A stretch of 64,000 nucleotides of DNA, from assembly GCA_021740385.1 (NCBI GenBank), contig JAIOZY010000011.1:1-64000 (forward strand). The letters run 5' to 3'. Shown in pieces: positions 53,288 through 61,703 of this stretch (the stretch's first letter is position 1; the number at the start of each line of letters is the position of its first letter). Both the position numbers and the translations under genes were made by a program. The stretch comes from Prolixibacteraceae bacterium. GTDB taxonomy: Bacteria > Bacteroidota > Bacteroidia > Bacteroidales > Prolixibacteraceae. Under the pieces are notes generated by a model, which saw nothing but the letters and a program-made list of their open reading frames with translations, searched no databases and was not told the origin of the DNA.

Positions 53288-53344
53288 CTACTGCTTTGGC
53301 AGGTAAAAATGATGGCCGTGATGATGTCCGTAACGTATTGTCAT
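53288..53344 (-). CDS. hisL: his operon leader peptide
   Basis: An 18-residue open frame with the translation MTIRYGHHHGHHFYLPKQ, five histidines in six residues around a glycine. Its TAG stop lies 43 bp before the terminator stem, and hisG begins ~100 bp downstream. Ribosome stalling on the His codons when His-tRNA is scarce would be expected to prevent the terminator, as in classical his attenuation. Sequence composition and position make a chance occurrence unlikely. Confidence 0.88.
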   Translation of the reverse strand: MTIRYGHHHGHHFYLPKQ

Positions 53345-53365
53345 GTCATTTTTCAATTTCTCGTG

Positions 53366-53396
53366 CAATAATAATTAATATTTGATTGTTTACAAA
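53366..53396 (-). promoter_or_regulatory. his operon promoter candidate
   Basis: On the minus strand TTTG (53396-53393), a 19-bp spacer and TATTATTG (53373-53366) fit the Bacteroidota TTTG/TAnnTTTG layout with one mismatch. This puts the start of transcription about 15 bases before hisL. Confidence 0.5.
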
Positions 53397-53643
53397 TATT
53401 TTTTCTTTTAATCATTTATTCAACAGGCATAAATTAACAAAAAACATCGTTTTAAACCTTCTTCGCAATTATTGCCATTTCTCTTACGTAAAACACGTAA
53501 TATAACACACAAATTGATAAAAAGCGCCCTGTTTATTTTAATTTAGTAAAAAATATGAATGAATTTCTAACATTATGACAATTTACACAAATAATGGCCG
53601 TCTTATAATTCCGTTAGTCAAACGGAAAAAAAAAGCACAAAAA

Positions 53644-54066
53644 ATGGATGAAGACAAAGTAAGATACATTGTAACTAAAGCCTATTGTCCCAAAGGATGC
53701 AATATTATCGACCATGAAATAGATATAAACGGATTTCCTGGTATTCGAATTGCTTTTAAAAGAGATGGCATGGAGGGTGAGTTTGTTGTTTCGGCCATTG
53801 AAGGAGATTTTGACAAAAAAGTACTTCGCGGTGAATTGACCGAAGGTGCAAAAGATGAACTTTATTGCCCGCATTGCGGAACAGCTTTTGAAAAACTGGT
53901 TAACTGCAAGTGTACAGACGGTGCCGATATGGTTGTTATTGGACTAACGCCAAAATTGAATTTCAATAATGCCATTACGTTTTGTAATGTTACAGGATGC
54001 TCAAACGGTGCTTTCATCAAATCGGGCGATGCCCTGATGCATGTGAGGTTACACGAAGCACTGTAA
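53644..54066 (+). CDS. Zinc-ribbon-like protein of unknown function
   Basis: About 140 residues from MDEDKVRY; a longer start at 53575 adds a basic, low-complexity leader and is less likely. Cysteine pairs are in YCPKGCNII, YCPHCGTAFEKLVNCKC and FCNVTGCSNGAF, enough for one or two metal sites. No catalytic signature is visible. It stands alone, divergent from the his operon and followed by the GH127 gene 75 bp later. No family is recognised. Confidence 0.65.
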   Translation: MDEDKVRYIVTKAYCPKGCNIIDHEIDINGFPGIRIAFKRDGMEGEFVVSAIEGDFDKKVLRGELTEGAKDELYCPHCGTAFEKLVNCKCTDGADMVVIGLTPKLNFNNAITFCNVTGCSNGAFIKSGDALMHVRLHEAL

Positions 54067-54140
54067 AAGCCCCACTCCCACTGAAACTTTAGCAGAATTC
54101 CCCGTTTTTTTCTATATTTCGGTCATGTAAAAAAATAATC

Positions 54141-56066
54141 ATGATCATGAAACAACTCATTCCACTTCTCGCGGCAATTGTTTTATTTGCCTGTTCAACT
54201 ACAGAAGAAAAAGCCCCGGCATACCCCATAAAAGCAGTTAATCTGAACCAGGTAAATTTGACCGACCAATTCTGGCTGCCCCGTATTGAGCTGGTTCAAA
54301 AAACCACCATACCGTTTGCCCTCGATAAATGTGAAACGGAAGGCCGCATGGAGAATTTCCTGATTGCCGGCGGTATAAAAGAAGGCAAAACCCGCGGGGT
54401 AATGCCCTTCGATGATACCGATCTGTATAAGATCATCGAGGGTGCTTCCTATTCACTGGTTATGGCACCCGACCCTGAGCTCGACCGGCACATCGATTCG
54501 CTGATCTCGATTATTGCCACCGGGCAGGAAGATGACGGTTACCTCACAACATACAAAACTATCGACACAACGTATGCCCCGGCACACTGGTGCCCGGCAG
54601 GCGGCAGGTGGAAAGACCTGGCCTGCAGCCATGAATTGTACAACAGTGGCCACATGTTTGAAGCAGCTGCAGCTCATCATTGGGCAACCGGCAAAAACAA
54701 CTTTTTAAACATTGCCCTCAAAAATGCCGACCTGCTGGTTGATGTTTTCAACAAGGAAGGAAACCCCGATGTTCCCGGCCATCAAATAGTGGAAACAGGA
54801 CTGGTAAAACTTTACCAGATCACCGGAAATAAAGACTACCTCGAACTTTCGAAGCATTTTCTCGATAGCCGGGGCGACAGTACCTTACGTCAAACCTGGG
54901 GCCCATACAGCCAGGACCACCTGCCCGTTACCCAACAGGATGAAGTTGTTGGCCATGCTGTACGTGCCGTATACATGTATGCCGCCATGACCGATATAGC
55001 TGCCCTTTATAACGACAAAGCTTACCTGGATGCCGTGAACAAACTTTGGAACAACATGGTCAGTAAAAAGATGTACGTTACCGGTGGAATTGGGTCCCGG
55101 CACGATGGCGAAGCTTTTGGCGATAATTACGAACTACCCAACCTAACAGCATATTGTGAAACCTGCGCGGCCATTGGCAGCGTGCTTTGGAACCATAAAA
55201 TGTTTTTGCTTACAGGCGATGTAAAGTATTTCGACATCATTGAACGAACCTTGTACAACGGAGTAATACCGGGCTTATCGCTCGACGGCATGAACTTTTT
55301 TTACCCCAACCCACTGGAATCGGACGGGGTTTACACCTTTAACAAAGGCGCCTGCACACGTTCCCCCTGGTTCGACTGCTCGTGCTGCCCAACGAACCTG
55401 ATCCGGTTTATACCCTTCATCCCTAACCTGTATTATGCCACAGCCGGCGACAGTTTATACATTAACCTGTTTGCAGCAAACGAAGCCAGTATTGACCTTA
55501 ACGGAACGGAAATTGGCCTGAAACAAAAGACAAAATACCCGTGGAAAGGAAACGTGAAAATTAATATAAACCCATCAGAAACATCGGCATTTACCATTAA
55601 ACTGCATATTCCGGGCTGGGCAAAAAACAACGTTGCACCCGGTAACCTTTATACTTATACACAAAAAACAAAAGCCAGGCCCGTTGTTAAAGTAAACAAT
55701 GAAGAAACGGGCGCTTACGATTCACACGGATACCTTGCCATTACACGCGAATGGAAAACCGGCGATGTAATTGATATCAAACTGCCCATGAAAGTAAAAA
55801 AGGTGGTGACTAACAAAAAGGTTGTAACCAACCAGGGATTAAAAGCCCTTGAATACGGCCCGCTGGTTTATTGTGCCGAAGAAGCTGATAACCCGGATAT
55901 ACCTTTCATCCTTTCTAAAAGAGACAGGTTTGAAGTAAATTACAATCCCGATTTACTGGGCGGGGTAAATGTACTGACGACCGATAAAGGTTTAACCCTG
56001 ATTCCCTATTATGCCTGGTCGAACCGGGGCTGCGGGAAGATGAAAGTTTGGATGCCGGAGGAGTAG
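54141..56066 (+). CDS. GH127-family β-L-arabinofuranosidase-like lipoprotein (DUF1680)
   Basis: 641 residues. The lipoprotein signal is LLAAIVLFAC. The (α/α)6 barrel is recognised by FWLPRIELVQKTTIPFALDKC, given in part as FWLPRIELVQKTT, EDDGYLTTY, HELYNSGHM, ETGLVKLYQITG and the catalytic/zinc region GDNYELPN…YCETCAAIGS and WFDCSCCPTNLIRF. In characterised GH127 enzymes a Zn-bound Cys is the nucleophile; the Cys-rich motif and the Glu in YELPN fit. A β-sandwich follows (~430-640). A TATATTTCGG promoter-like box lies ~33 bp upstream. Substrate by family: terminal β-L-arabinofuranose in plant or algal glycans. Confidence 0.9.
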   Translation: MIMKQLIPLLAAIVLFACSTTEEKAPAYPIKAVNLNQVNLTDQFWLPRIELVQKTTIPFALDKCETEGRMENFLIAGGIKEGKTRGVMPFDDTDLYKIIEGASYSLVMAPDPELDRHIDSLISIIATGQEDDGYLTTYKTIDTTYAPAHWCPAGGRWKDLACSHELYNSGHMFEAAAAHHWATGKNNFLNIALKNADLLVDVFNKEGNPDVPGHQIVETGLVKLYQITGNKDYLELSKHFLDSRGDSTLRQTWGPYSQDHLPVTQQDEVVGHAVRAVYMYAAMTDIAALYNDKAYLDAVNKLWNNMVSKKMYVTGGIGSRHDGEAFGDNYELPNLTAYCETCAAIGSVLWNHKMFLLTGDVKYFDIIERTLYNGVIPGLSLDGMNFFYPNPLESDGVYTFNKGACTRSPWFDCSCCPTNLIRFIPFIPNLYYATAGDSLYINLFAANEASIDLNGTEIGLKQKTKYPWKGNVKININPSETSAFTIKLHIPGWAKNNVAPGNLYTYTQKTKARPVVKVNNEETGAYDSHGYLAITREWKTGDVIDIKLPMKVKKVVTNKKVVTNQGLKALEYGPLVYCAEEADNPDIPFILSKRDRFEVNYNPDLLGGVNVLTTDKGLTLIPYYAWSNRGCGKMKVWMPEE

Positions 56067-56070
56067 ATTT

Positions 56071-56144
56071 AGGTTAAGGTTAAGGTTTCCCGCTTCGCGG
56101 GAGTGCCCCTGTGTTGTAGAAGGTTGAGATTGAAGTTGAGGTTC
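56071..56144. repeat. Hexamer tandem-repeat tracts after the GH127 stop
   Basis: AGGTTA, AGGTTA, AGGTTT (56071-56088), the hairpin CCCGC-TTC-GCGGG (56089-56101), then AGGTTG, AGATTG, AAGTTG, AGGTTC (56121-56144), all in 6-bp phase. A related hexamer tract lies at 61632-61697. Confidence 0.7.
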
Positions 56145-56149
56145 TGAAC

Positions 56150-56462
56150 TTAGTTTCTCTTATAAAAAACCTTACCAACCCGGTTGATGTGTTCCAACAA
56201 TTTCTCGTTGCTGATCTGACGTTTCAGCGAAATATCTATTTTGTATGGGAGTAACAAATCATCTAACTGATTTTCGAGCTTCAGCAATTCTGAAAATTCC
56301 AATCCATTATCAATAATTACAAGATCAATGTCGGAACCTGCCTTGAAATTACCCATAGCCCTTGAACCATATATCATGACACCTTCAATGGCAGGGTAAA
56401 GCCCAAAAAGCTTGTTCAAAATTCTGAAATCGCTGTTTCCATCTTATATCCGGGTTATCCAT
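56150..56462 (-). pseudogene. Relic of a HEPN (HI0074-like)/MNT nucleotidyltransferase pair fused by deletion
   Basis: A promoter box TATCTTTG and an ATG at 56462 open a 25-residue frame (DIRWKQRFQNFEQAF…) that matches the start of HI0074-type HEPN partners and then stops. In another frame, directly overlapping it, the MNT nucleotidyltransferase continues from a TTG at 56419 (VMIYGSRAMGNFKAGSDIDLVI), with the GSxxxGxxxxxSDIDL catalytic motif intact but its normal first ~15 residues missing. The simplest reading is a deletion that joined the head of the HEPN gene to the body of the MNT gene. The 89-residue MNT remnant could still be made from a weak start. Confidence 0.65.
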
Positions 56463-56594
56463 CTCACAAAAATGATTCAATATCTTGCACAAAGATAAAT
56501 TATTTAAAACTCACTTCAATTGAAGGGTACGATAATTAAACCATAAACAGTTCGATTTGTTATCAGTTATAAAAGACAATAAAAAACAGAAATT

Positions 56595-57602
56595 ATGAAA
56601 GTAGCCGTTTTCAGCACCAAACCTTACGACCGTGAATACCTTGAGAAAGCAAACGCCACAACCGGCCATGAGTTTTCGTTTTTCGAAACATCGCTTAAAC
56701 CCACAACCGTAAAACTGGCCGGGGGTCACCAGGCCGTATGCGTTTTTGTTAATGACACCCTCTCGAGGGAAGTAATTGAATCGCTAACGGCGCTCGGTGT
56801 TAAATCCATCGTATTGCGCTGTGCCGGCTTTAACAATGTTGACATTGAAGCAGCCTGCAACAACGGCTTTTCTGTATTGCGTGTACCCGCTTACTCGCCC
56901 CATGCTGTGGCCGAACATGCCATAGCCCTTATCATGACCCTTAACCGGAAAACCCATAAAGCTTACAACCGGGTGCGCGAAGGAAACTTCTCCATTGAAC
57001 GGCTTACCGGATTTGAGCTGGCCGGGAAAACAACCGGGGTGGTCGGTACCGGAAAAATTGGTGCCGCATTTGCCCGCATCATGAAAGGTTTTGGCTGCCG
57101 GGTAGTGGCTTACGACCTTTACCCCAACAAACAATTAGAAACCGAAGGTGTTGAATACCTGTCCCTTGAAGATGTCTTCAAGCAATCCGACATTATTTCG
57201 CTGCACTGCCCGTTAACGCCCGATACCCATCACGTAATAAACAAACAAAGCATGAAACTGATGAAAAAAGGAGTCATGCTCATCAATACCAGCCGTGGCC
57301 AGTTGATCGACTCCGAAGCAGCCATAAATGCCCTCAAAAAAGGCCGGCTTGGCTACCTCGGCATTGATGTGTATGAACAGGAAGAAAACGTGTTCTTTAA
57401 AGACCTTTCGGAAATGATTATCCAGGATGATAAGCTCATGCGGCTTATGACTTTCCCCAACGTGCTGATCACAGCACACCAGGCTTATTTTACCGATAAT
57501 GCCCTGACCCAGATCGCCCAAACCACCATCCAAAACCTGAGCGACATTGAAAACGGGCAATTGAATGAAAAGAACCGGGTTTGCATGGATATGGTGAAAT
57601 AG
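56595..57602 (+). CDS. ldhA: D-2-hydroxyacid dehydrogenase, D-lactate dehydrogenase (LdhA-like)
   Basis: 335 residues. NAD-binding motif GVVGTGKIGAAFARI (~147-161) followed by the acidic YDLYP. Catalytic Arg in LINTSRGQLIDSEA, Glu in GIDVYEQEENVFF and His in VLITAHQAYFT. The segment LRCAGFNNVDI and the EEN-FF motif point to fermentative D-LDH of the LdhA group rather than phosphoglycerate dehydrogenase. It reduces pyruvate to D-lactate in the cytoplasm. Monocistronic. Confidence 0.92.
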   Translation: MKVAVFSTKPYDREYLEKANATTGHEFSFFETSLKPTTVKLAGGHQAVCVFVNDTLSREVIESLTALGVKSIVLRCAGFNNVDIEAACNNGFSVLRVPAYSPHAVAEHAIALIMTLNRKTHKAYNRVREGNFSIERLTGFELAGKTTGVVGTGKIGAAFARIMKGFGCRVVAYDLYPNKQLETEGVEYLSLEDVFKQSDIISLHCPLTPDTHHVINKQSMKLMKKGVMLINTSRGQLIDSEAAINALKKGRLGYLGIDVYEQEENVFFKDLSEMIIQDDKLMRLMTFPNVLITAHQAYFTDNALTQIAQTTIQNLSDIENGQLNEKNRVCMDMVK

Positions 57603-57696
57603 ACTTTACCGGATATCAGCAAAAAAAATAACACTACACATAAAATGTTGATATTGTTTAAAAAATATGTACAAACATCAACTTATTCGTTTTACA

Positions 57697-58578
57697 CTAT
57701 TCTTTGTTTGTCTTCGAAAACGATACCAGCCCGCCCATGGCTCCCAGATTCATTGAGTCGAGTGCAGAGCTTGGAACAATTACCATCGAACCTTTTTCTT
57801 TCAATCCTTCGAAAAGCATGTTCATCCCACGGAGGTGAAGCGCAACAGGATTGTCTTTGTATTGCTCGCTGGCTTTGGCAAATTTCTCGGCAATTTCGGT
57901 CTCTGCAGTTCCCAAAATGACCCGTGCACGGCGTTCCCGTTCAGCCTGGGCTTCCTTGCTCATGGCATCGGCCAGGGCTTGTGGAATAATAATGTCTTTA
58001 ATCCCCACGTTCTGGCATGTAATTCCCCACGCGTTGGTGTTATTGTCGAGTACTTTTTGAAGGTCATCGGCAATTTTATCACGTTCCTGCAACAAATCGG
58101 CAAGTTCGTGTTTCCCGATGATATCGCGCAATACGGTTTGTGCAATGTAATAAATGGCCTTTTCATATTCCTGAACCTCAAGGGCTGCTTTCTCAACATC
58201 CCAGACTGTCCAGTACACAACAGCATCAACGTTTACAGGCACTGTATCTTTTGTAAGTGTTTGTTCAGCTTTAAAGTCGGTAACCCGTATGCGCTGGTCA
58301 ATGTAATTGTCAACTCGGTCGATAATGGGAATGATCATGAACAACCCCGGCCCTCTCAGTCCCCTGAACTTACCCATCCGTAAAACAACGGCTTTTTCCC
58401 ACTGATCGGCTATTCGTAACGAGCCTGCAATTAAAAAAGAAACTACAATGAAAGAAATCATCAGGGGCATTCCAATCACCTCCAAAATATTCAACCCCAT
58501 AGAAATTACAATTAAAATCACCAATACAGTCAGTGATACCGGATTAAGAAAGCTTTTCTGAAAAGTTTTTGTTTTCAT
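57697..58578 (-). CDS. SPFH/band-7 slipin-family membrane protein
   Basis: 293 residues. Two N-terminal hydrophobic segments (~14-55) are followed by the slipin SPFH domain: WEKAVVLRMGKFRGLRGPGLF, IDQRIRVTDF, LTKDTVPVNVDAVVYWTV and the coiled RDKIADDLQKVLDNNTNAWGI. It ends SALDSMNLGAMGG. Slipins scaffold membrane microdomains and often pair with NfeD proteases; none is adjacent here. It is co-transcribed with a GntR regulator (6-bp gap). Confidence 0.93.
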   Translation of the reverse strand: MKTKTFQKSFLNPVSLTVLVILIVISMGLNILEVIGMPLMISFIVVSFLIAGSLRIADQWEKAVVLRMGKFRGLRGPGLFMIIPIIDRVDNYIDQRIRVTDFKAEQTLTKDTVPVNVDAVVYWTVWDVEKAALEVQEYEKAIYYIAQTVLRDIIGKHELADLLQERDKIADDLQKVLDNNTNAWGITCQNVGIKDIIIPQALADAMSKEAQAERERRARVILGTAETEIAEKFAKASEQYKDNPVALHLRGMNMLFEGLKEKGSMVIVPSSALDSMNLGAMGGLVSFSKTNKE

Positions 58579-58584
58579 CTTATT

Positions 58585-58953
58585 TTATTTTTGTTTTTGA
58601 AGTTGATTAATTAGCTGCTCAGTTGTAAAACCATAACTAAAAGCAATCGTACTGAACTCATTGCATATTTCCTGCAATTTCTGGTTCCGTTCCTTATCGG
58701 TGATTTTAATCTCGGTTTTTCCAATAAATGTACCCGTCCCCTGATGAGTTTCAAGAACATTTTGAATTTCAAGTTCTTTATATGCCTTAGCTACTGTATT
58801 CAGGTTTACCTTCAATTCAACAGCCAACGCCCTTACTGTAGGTAACTGCTCCCCTATTTTTAAATGACCGGTCGCAATACCAAATTTAATCTGGTCGATA
58901 ATTTGCCTGTAAAAAGGTGTTCCTGCTTTTGGGTCTAATATAAAGTTGATCAT
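58585..58953 (-). CDS. GntR-family transcriptional regulator (YtrA subfamily)
   Basis: 122 residues, short form: winged helix (FYRQIIDQIKFGIATGHL, LPTVRALAVELKVNLNTVAKAYKELE, GTGTFIG) and a ~45-residue helical tail, as in YtrA-type regulators of membrane-protein operons. A 22-bp operator-like symmetry with form TTGTAnTA-N6-TAnTACAA lies right at its promoter (58969-58990), so autorepression of regulator plus slipin is likely. The effector is unknown. Confidence 0.92.
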   Translation of the reverse strand: MINFILDPKAGTPFYRQIIDQIKFGIATGHLKIGEQLPTVRALAVELKVNLNTVAKAYKELEIQNVLETHQGTGTFIGKTEIKITDKERNQKLQEICNEFSTIAFSYGFTTEQLINQLQKQK

Positions 58954-58968
58954 GACTAAATTGTTCCT

Positions 58969-58995
58969 TTGTAATAGTTATATAGTACAAACATA
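58969..58995 (-). promoter_or_regulatory. Promoter and GntR operator of the regulator-slipin operon
   Basis: The -7 box TATGTTTG on the minus strand is a perfect consensus (58995-58988). A symmetrical site TTGTAATA-GTTATA-TAGTACAA occupies 58969-58990, overlapping the box and the start of transcription. Confidence 0.7.
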
Positions 58996-59093
58996 CAATT
59001 ATTTTTTGTAATTCAATCTGTCATTTGCAATTATTTTTAAGGGAAAACGTAAATTTGATCGGCAAAAATAAAGTTTAAACCTAAATAGATATT

Positions 59094-59864
59094 ATGAAAT
59101 CATTTATTTTCATTGTTTTAAGTTTTTTTCTTCTCAGTGGTTATACTGAAAAAAAAACTGAAAACTGGGTCTCTCTTTTTAACGGTGATAATCTTGACGG
59201 ATGGGAAATCAAATTTACCGGTCAGCCTTTGAACGAGAATTATAAAAATACTTTCCGGGTTGAAGACGGAATCCTGAAAGTAAGTTACGATGAATACGAC
59301 AGTTTGAACAACGTGTTTGGGCACCTGATCACAAAAGAGTCATATTCCCATTATAGAATCAGGGCCGAGTACCGATTTGTGGGGGAACAAATTCCGGGAG
59401 GTGCCGACTGGGCTTACCGCAACAACGGAATTATGATTCATTGCCAGCCACCTGAAACCATACCACTTGATCAGGATTTCCCGGTAAGTGTCGAAGTACA
59501 GCTTCTGGGAGGTAACGGGTTGGATGAACGCCCCAACATGAATGTTTGTACCCCGGGGACCATGGTGATGATTGACTGCAGATACCCCAAAGAACACTGC
59601 TACAATTCAACAGCAAAAACCTATCATGGCGACCAATGGGTTTCGGTTGAAGTGGAAGTACAGGGCGATTCAATCATTAAACACATCATCGACGGGGAGG
59701 TTGTATTGCAATATGAAAAGCCCCTGCTCGATCCGGAAGATCCACAGTATGCAAAACTGCTTTCGCCCGAAACCGGCAACCGTTTAACCAAAGGGCACAT
59801 TGCATTGCAGGCCGAAAGCCATCCAACGGAATTCAGGAAGGTGGAAATTCTGGTGTTGGATTAG
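59094..59864 (+). CDS. DUF1080 (3-keto-disaccharide hydrolase-like) secreted protein
   Basis: 256 residues with a signal peptide (FIFIVLSFFLLSG). The LamG/concanavalin-like DUF1080 fold is seen in WVSLFNGDNLDGWEIKFTG, FRVEDGILKVSYDEYD, YRIRAEYRFVGEQ and the C-terminal GHIALQAESHPTEFRKVEIL. Family members hydrolyse 3-keto-glycosides or act as binding modules in the same pathway. No 3-dehydrogenase gene is close, so the precise activity is open. Confidence 0.88.
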   Translation: MKSFIFIVLSFFLLSGYTEKKTENWVSLFNGDNLDGWEIKFTGQPLNENYKNTFRVEDGILKVSYDEYDSLNNVFGHLITKESYSHYRIRAEYRFVGEQIPGGADWAYRNNGIMIHCQPPETIPLDQDFPVSVEVQLLGGNGLDERPNMNVCTPGTMVMIDCRYPKEHCYNSTAKTYHGDQWVSVEVEVQGDSIIKHIIDGEVVLQYEKPLLDPEDPQYAKLLSPETGNRLTKGHIALQAESHPTEFRKVEILVLD

Positions 59865-60039
59865 TTTCCCTACAAAAGTGATTTTGGCCGGAATGGCCTG
59901 TAACCTGAAAAATCATTCGTTTTATAATGGGTTGTTTTTTGAGGTTTTTTAACGGCTACATATTTTCTTTTTCTTCTTTTTTAAATAAGGTTTACATAGC
60001 TTCAAATAAGGTTTTTCTTTAAAAATATTCAGATTCATG

Positions 60040-61122
60040 TTACAATAATTTTTTTAGTTCGTTTTCCAATTCCGACACGGTAGGCATATTAGATTTGATT
60101 GACTCCGGCAGTTCTTTAAATGTAAATTCGCTAACACCTAAAGGTTTATTCATGTCTTGGAGTGAATATTCGACATCAAATTTGTTTTTGCTTTTGCATA
60201 AAATTACACCAATGGTGGGATTATCCACATTGGATTTCAACATATCGTCAACAGCCGAAAGGTAGAAATTCATTTTTCCTGCATGTTCGGGTTCAAAATC
60301 TCCTGTTTTTAAGTCAATAACCACATAGCAATGCATTTTGGTATGATAAAAAAGCAAATCGATTTTGCGCTCTTTATTTCCAACGACTAATGGATATTGC
60401 CGTCCAACAAAAGCGAAGCCCTTGCCTAATTCGAGTAAAAATTTCGTGATATTATCGATTAACTGTTTTTCCAGCTCAATTTCCTGAACATTACTTTCAA
60501 GGGTTAAAAAATCGAATGTATAGGGGTCTTTAAGCGTTTCGTTAGCCAAATCGCTCATAGGTTTGGGTAAGGTTAGTTCAAAGTTGTTCAAAGCCTTTCC
60601 GCTTCGCTCGATTAGCTTCGAATCAATTTGTAATTCCAATACATTTCTGCTCCAATTATTACGAATGGTTTGCTCCATGTAAAAAATGGCATCGTTGCAC
60701 GACTGTATATTACTCAGTATTAATACATGATGTCGCCAGGGAATTTTGCACAAGATTGAGTGTGGAGGTAATTGTCCACCAGGCTGGTGGACTAATGGTG
60801 TTTTGGCAGATTGTTCACCAATTTGGTGGACAATTTCGAAGCTGTAATCTTTATAGAACAGATAGAACTTTCGCATGGCAAACAAATTTGTTCTCGAAAA
60901 GCCATTTGTGTGTTGAAATTCATTTTTGAGGTCTTTCGACAAATTATCCACAATTTTTGAGCCCCATTTATGTTCTTTCTGTTTTTCGATAATGCTTTTG
61001 CCAATATCCCAATAAAGCATTATCATTTCTTTATTTACCGAAGTAGCAGCTTTTAATTGTGCCGACCTTATTCTATCTTTAAGAAATATCAACCAGTTTT
61101 TATATGTTTCATCAAATTGCAT
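60040..61122 (-). CDS. PDDEXK nuclease-domain protein, YhcG/DUF1016 family
   Basis: 360 residues. The N-terminal DUF1016_N region has YWDIGKSIIEKQ, WGSKIVDNLSKDLKNEF and NLFAMRKFYLFY. The C-terminal PDDEXK domain (~205-345) has FVGRQYPLVVGNKERKIDLLFYH and VVIDLKTGDFEPEHAGKM with the D-ExK core. The family is predicted to act on nucleic acid, perhaps in defence. The linker contains a diverged tandem duplication (VHQIGEQ…VHQPGGQ), each half made of a DNA palindrome (60816-60828 and 60775-60791) in frame. Confidence 0.85.
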   Translation of the reverse strand: MQFDETYKNWLIFLKDRIRSAQLKAATSVNKEMIMLYWDIGKSIIEKQKEHKWGSKIVDNLSKDLKNEFQHTNGFSRTNLFAMRKFYLFYKDYSFEIVHQIGEQSAKTPLVHQPGGQLPPHSILCKIPWRHHVLILSNIQSCNDAIFYMEQTIRNNWSRNVLELQIDSKLIERSGKALNNFELTLPKPMSDLANETLKDPYTFDFLTLESNVQEIELEKQLIDNITKFLLELGKGFAFVGRQYPLVVGNKERKIDLLFYHTKMHCYVVIDLKTGDFEPEHAGKMNFYLSAVDDMLKSNVDNPTIGVILCKSKNKFDVEYSLQDMNKPLGVSEFTFKELPESIKSNMPTVSELENELKKLL

Positions 61123-61137
61123 AATTACTTTTTAGTT

Positions 61138-61507
61138 GCAAAAAACCAGGTTATTAAATCAAAGTTATCGGTTTTAAATTTATCGCTTACTTTCTCGTTT
61201 CGGTTAATACGGTTTGATGCGTCTTTGTCGCCGGTTTTTAATTTCGGGCGGGACAAAACGAATCTCGTTTTTATGTATGGTTAAGGCATCAAGCACCTCT
61301 TTGTGATTAATTAAAACCTGGTTTCTCCGGTTGTTTATGTAAATTAATATCGTACGATTGATAGCCCTTATTATTTTCTTTGGGTTGTTTTGCCGGATAG
61401 AAGAGCAATGCAATAATCCCGTTTTCGGGGCAACATTCGTTTACCGCTTTAAAACAAAGTGGTATAATCCCCTCAAAATTAAGGTTAAAAAGATAATATT
61501 CAAACAT
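61138..61507 (-). pseudogene. Fragmented remnant of an unidentified gene
   Basis: On the minus strand several short frames follow each other in different phases: NLNFEGIIPLCFKAVNECC, then NRRNQVLINHKEVLDALTI and NEIRFVPPEIKNRRQRR, then KVSDKFKTDNFDLITWFF. Their coding-like composition suggests a decayed gene with frameshifts. The family is not recognised. 61508-61631 shows nothing. Confidence 0.3.
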
Positions 61508-61631
61508 TTTGCATAATATATTTCTCCCTTAACCCGGTAGTATTTTATCGTTTAAGCAGATTCGATGTTTGGGCGCTTGCAGCATTCAGCTTTTTGAACC
61601 GCTGCTATTTCAAAAAAAAAGGCCAAGGTAT

Positions 61632-61697
61632 AGGTTAAGAAATTTAATGCATACAAACTTAACCTAAACCTCAGCCTCAAACTAAGCGAAACCTCAG
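61632..61697. repeat. Inverted hexamer tract downstream of the GH31 gene
   Basis: AGGTTAAG (61632-61639) pairs with CTTAACCT (61658-61665). The right side continues in 6-bp steps (AAACCT, CAGCCT, CAAACT, AAGCGA, AACCTC). The unit resembles the AGGTTA tract at 56071. Confidence 0.65.
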
Positions 61698-61703
61698 TCT
61701 CTC

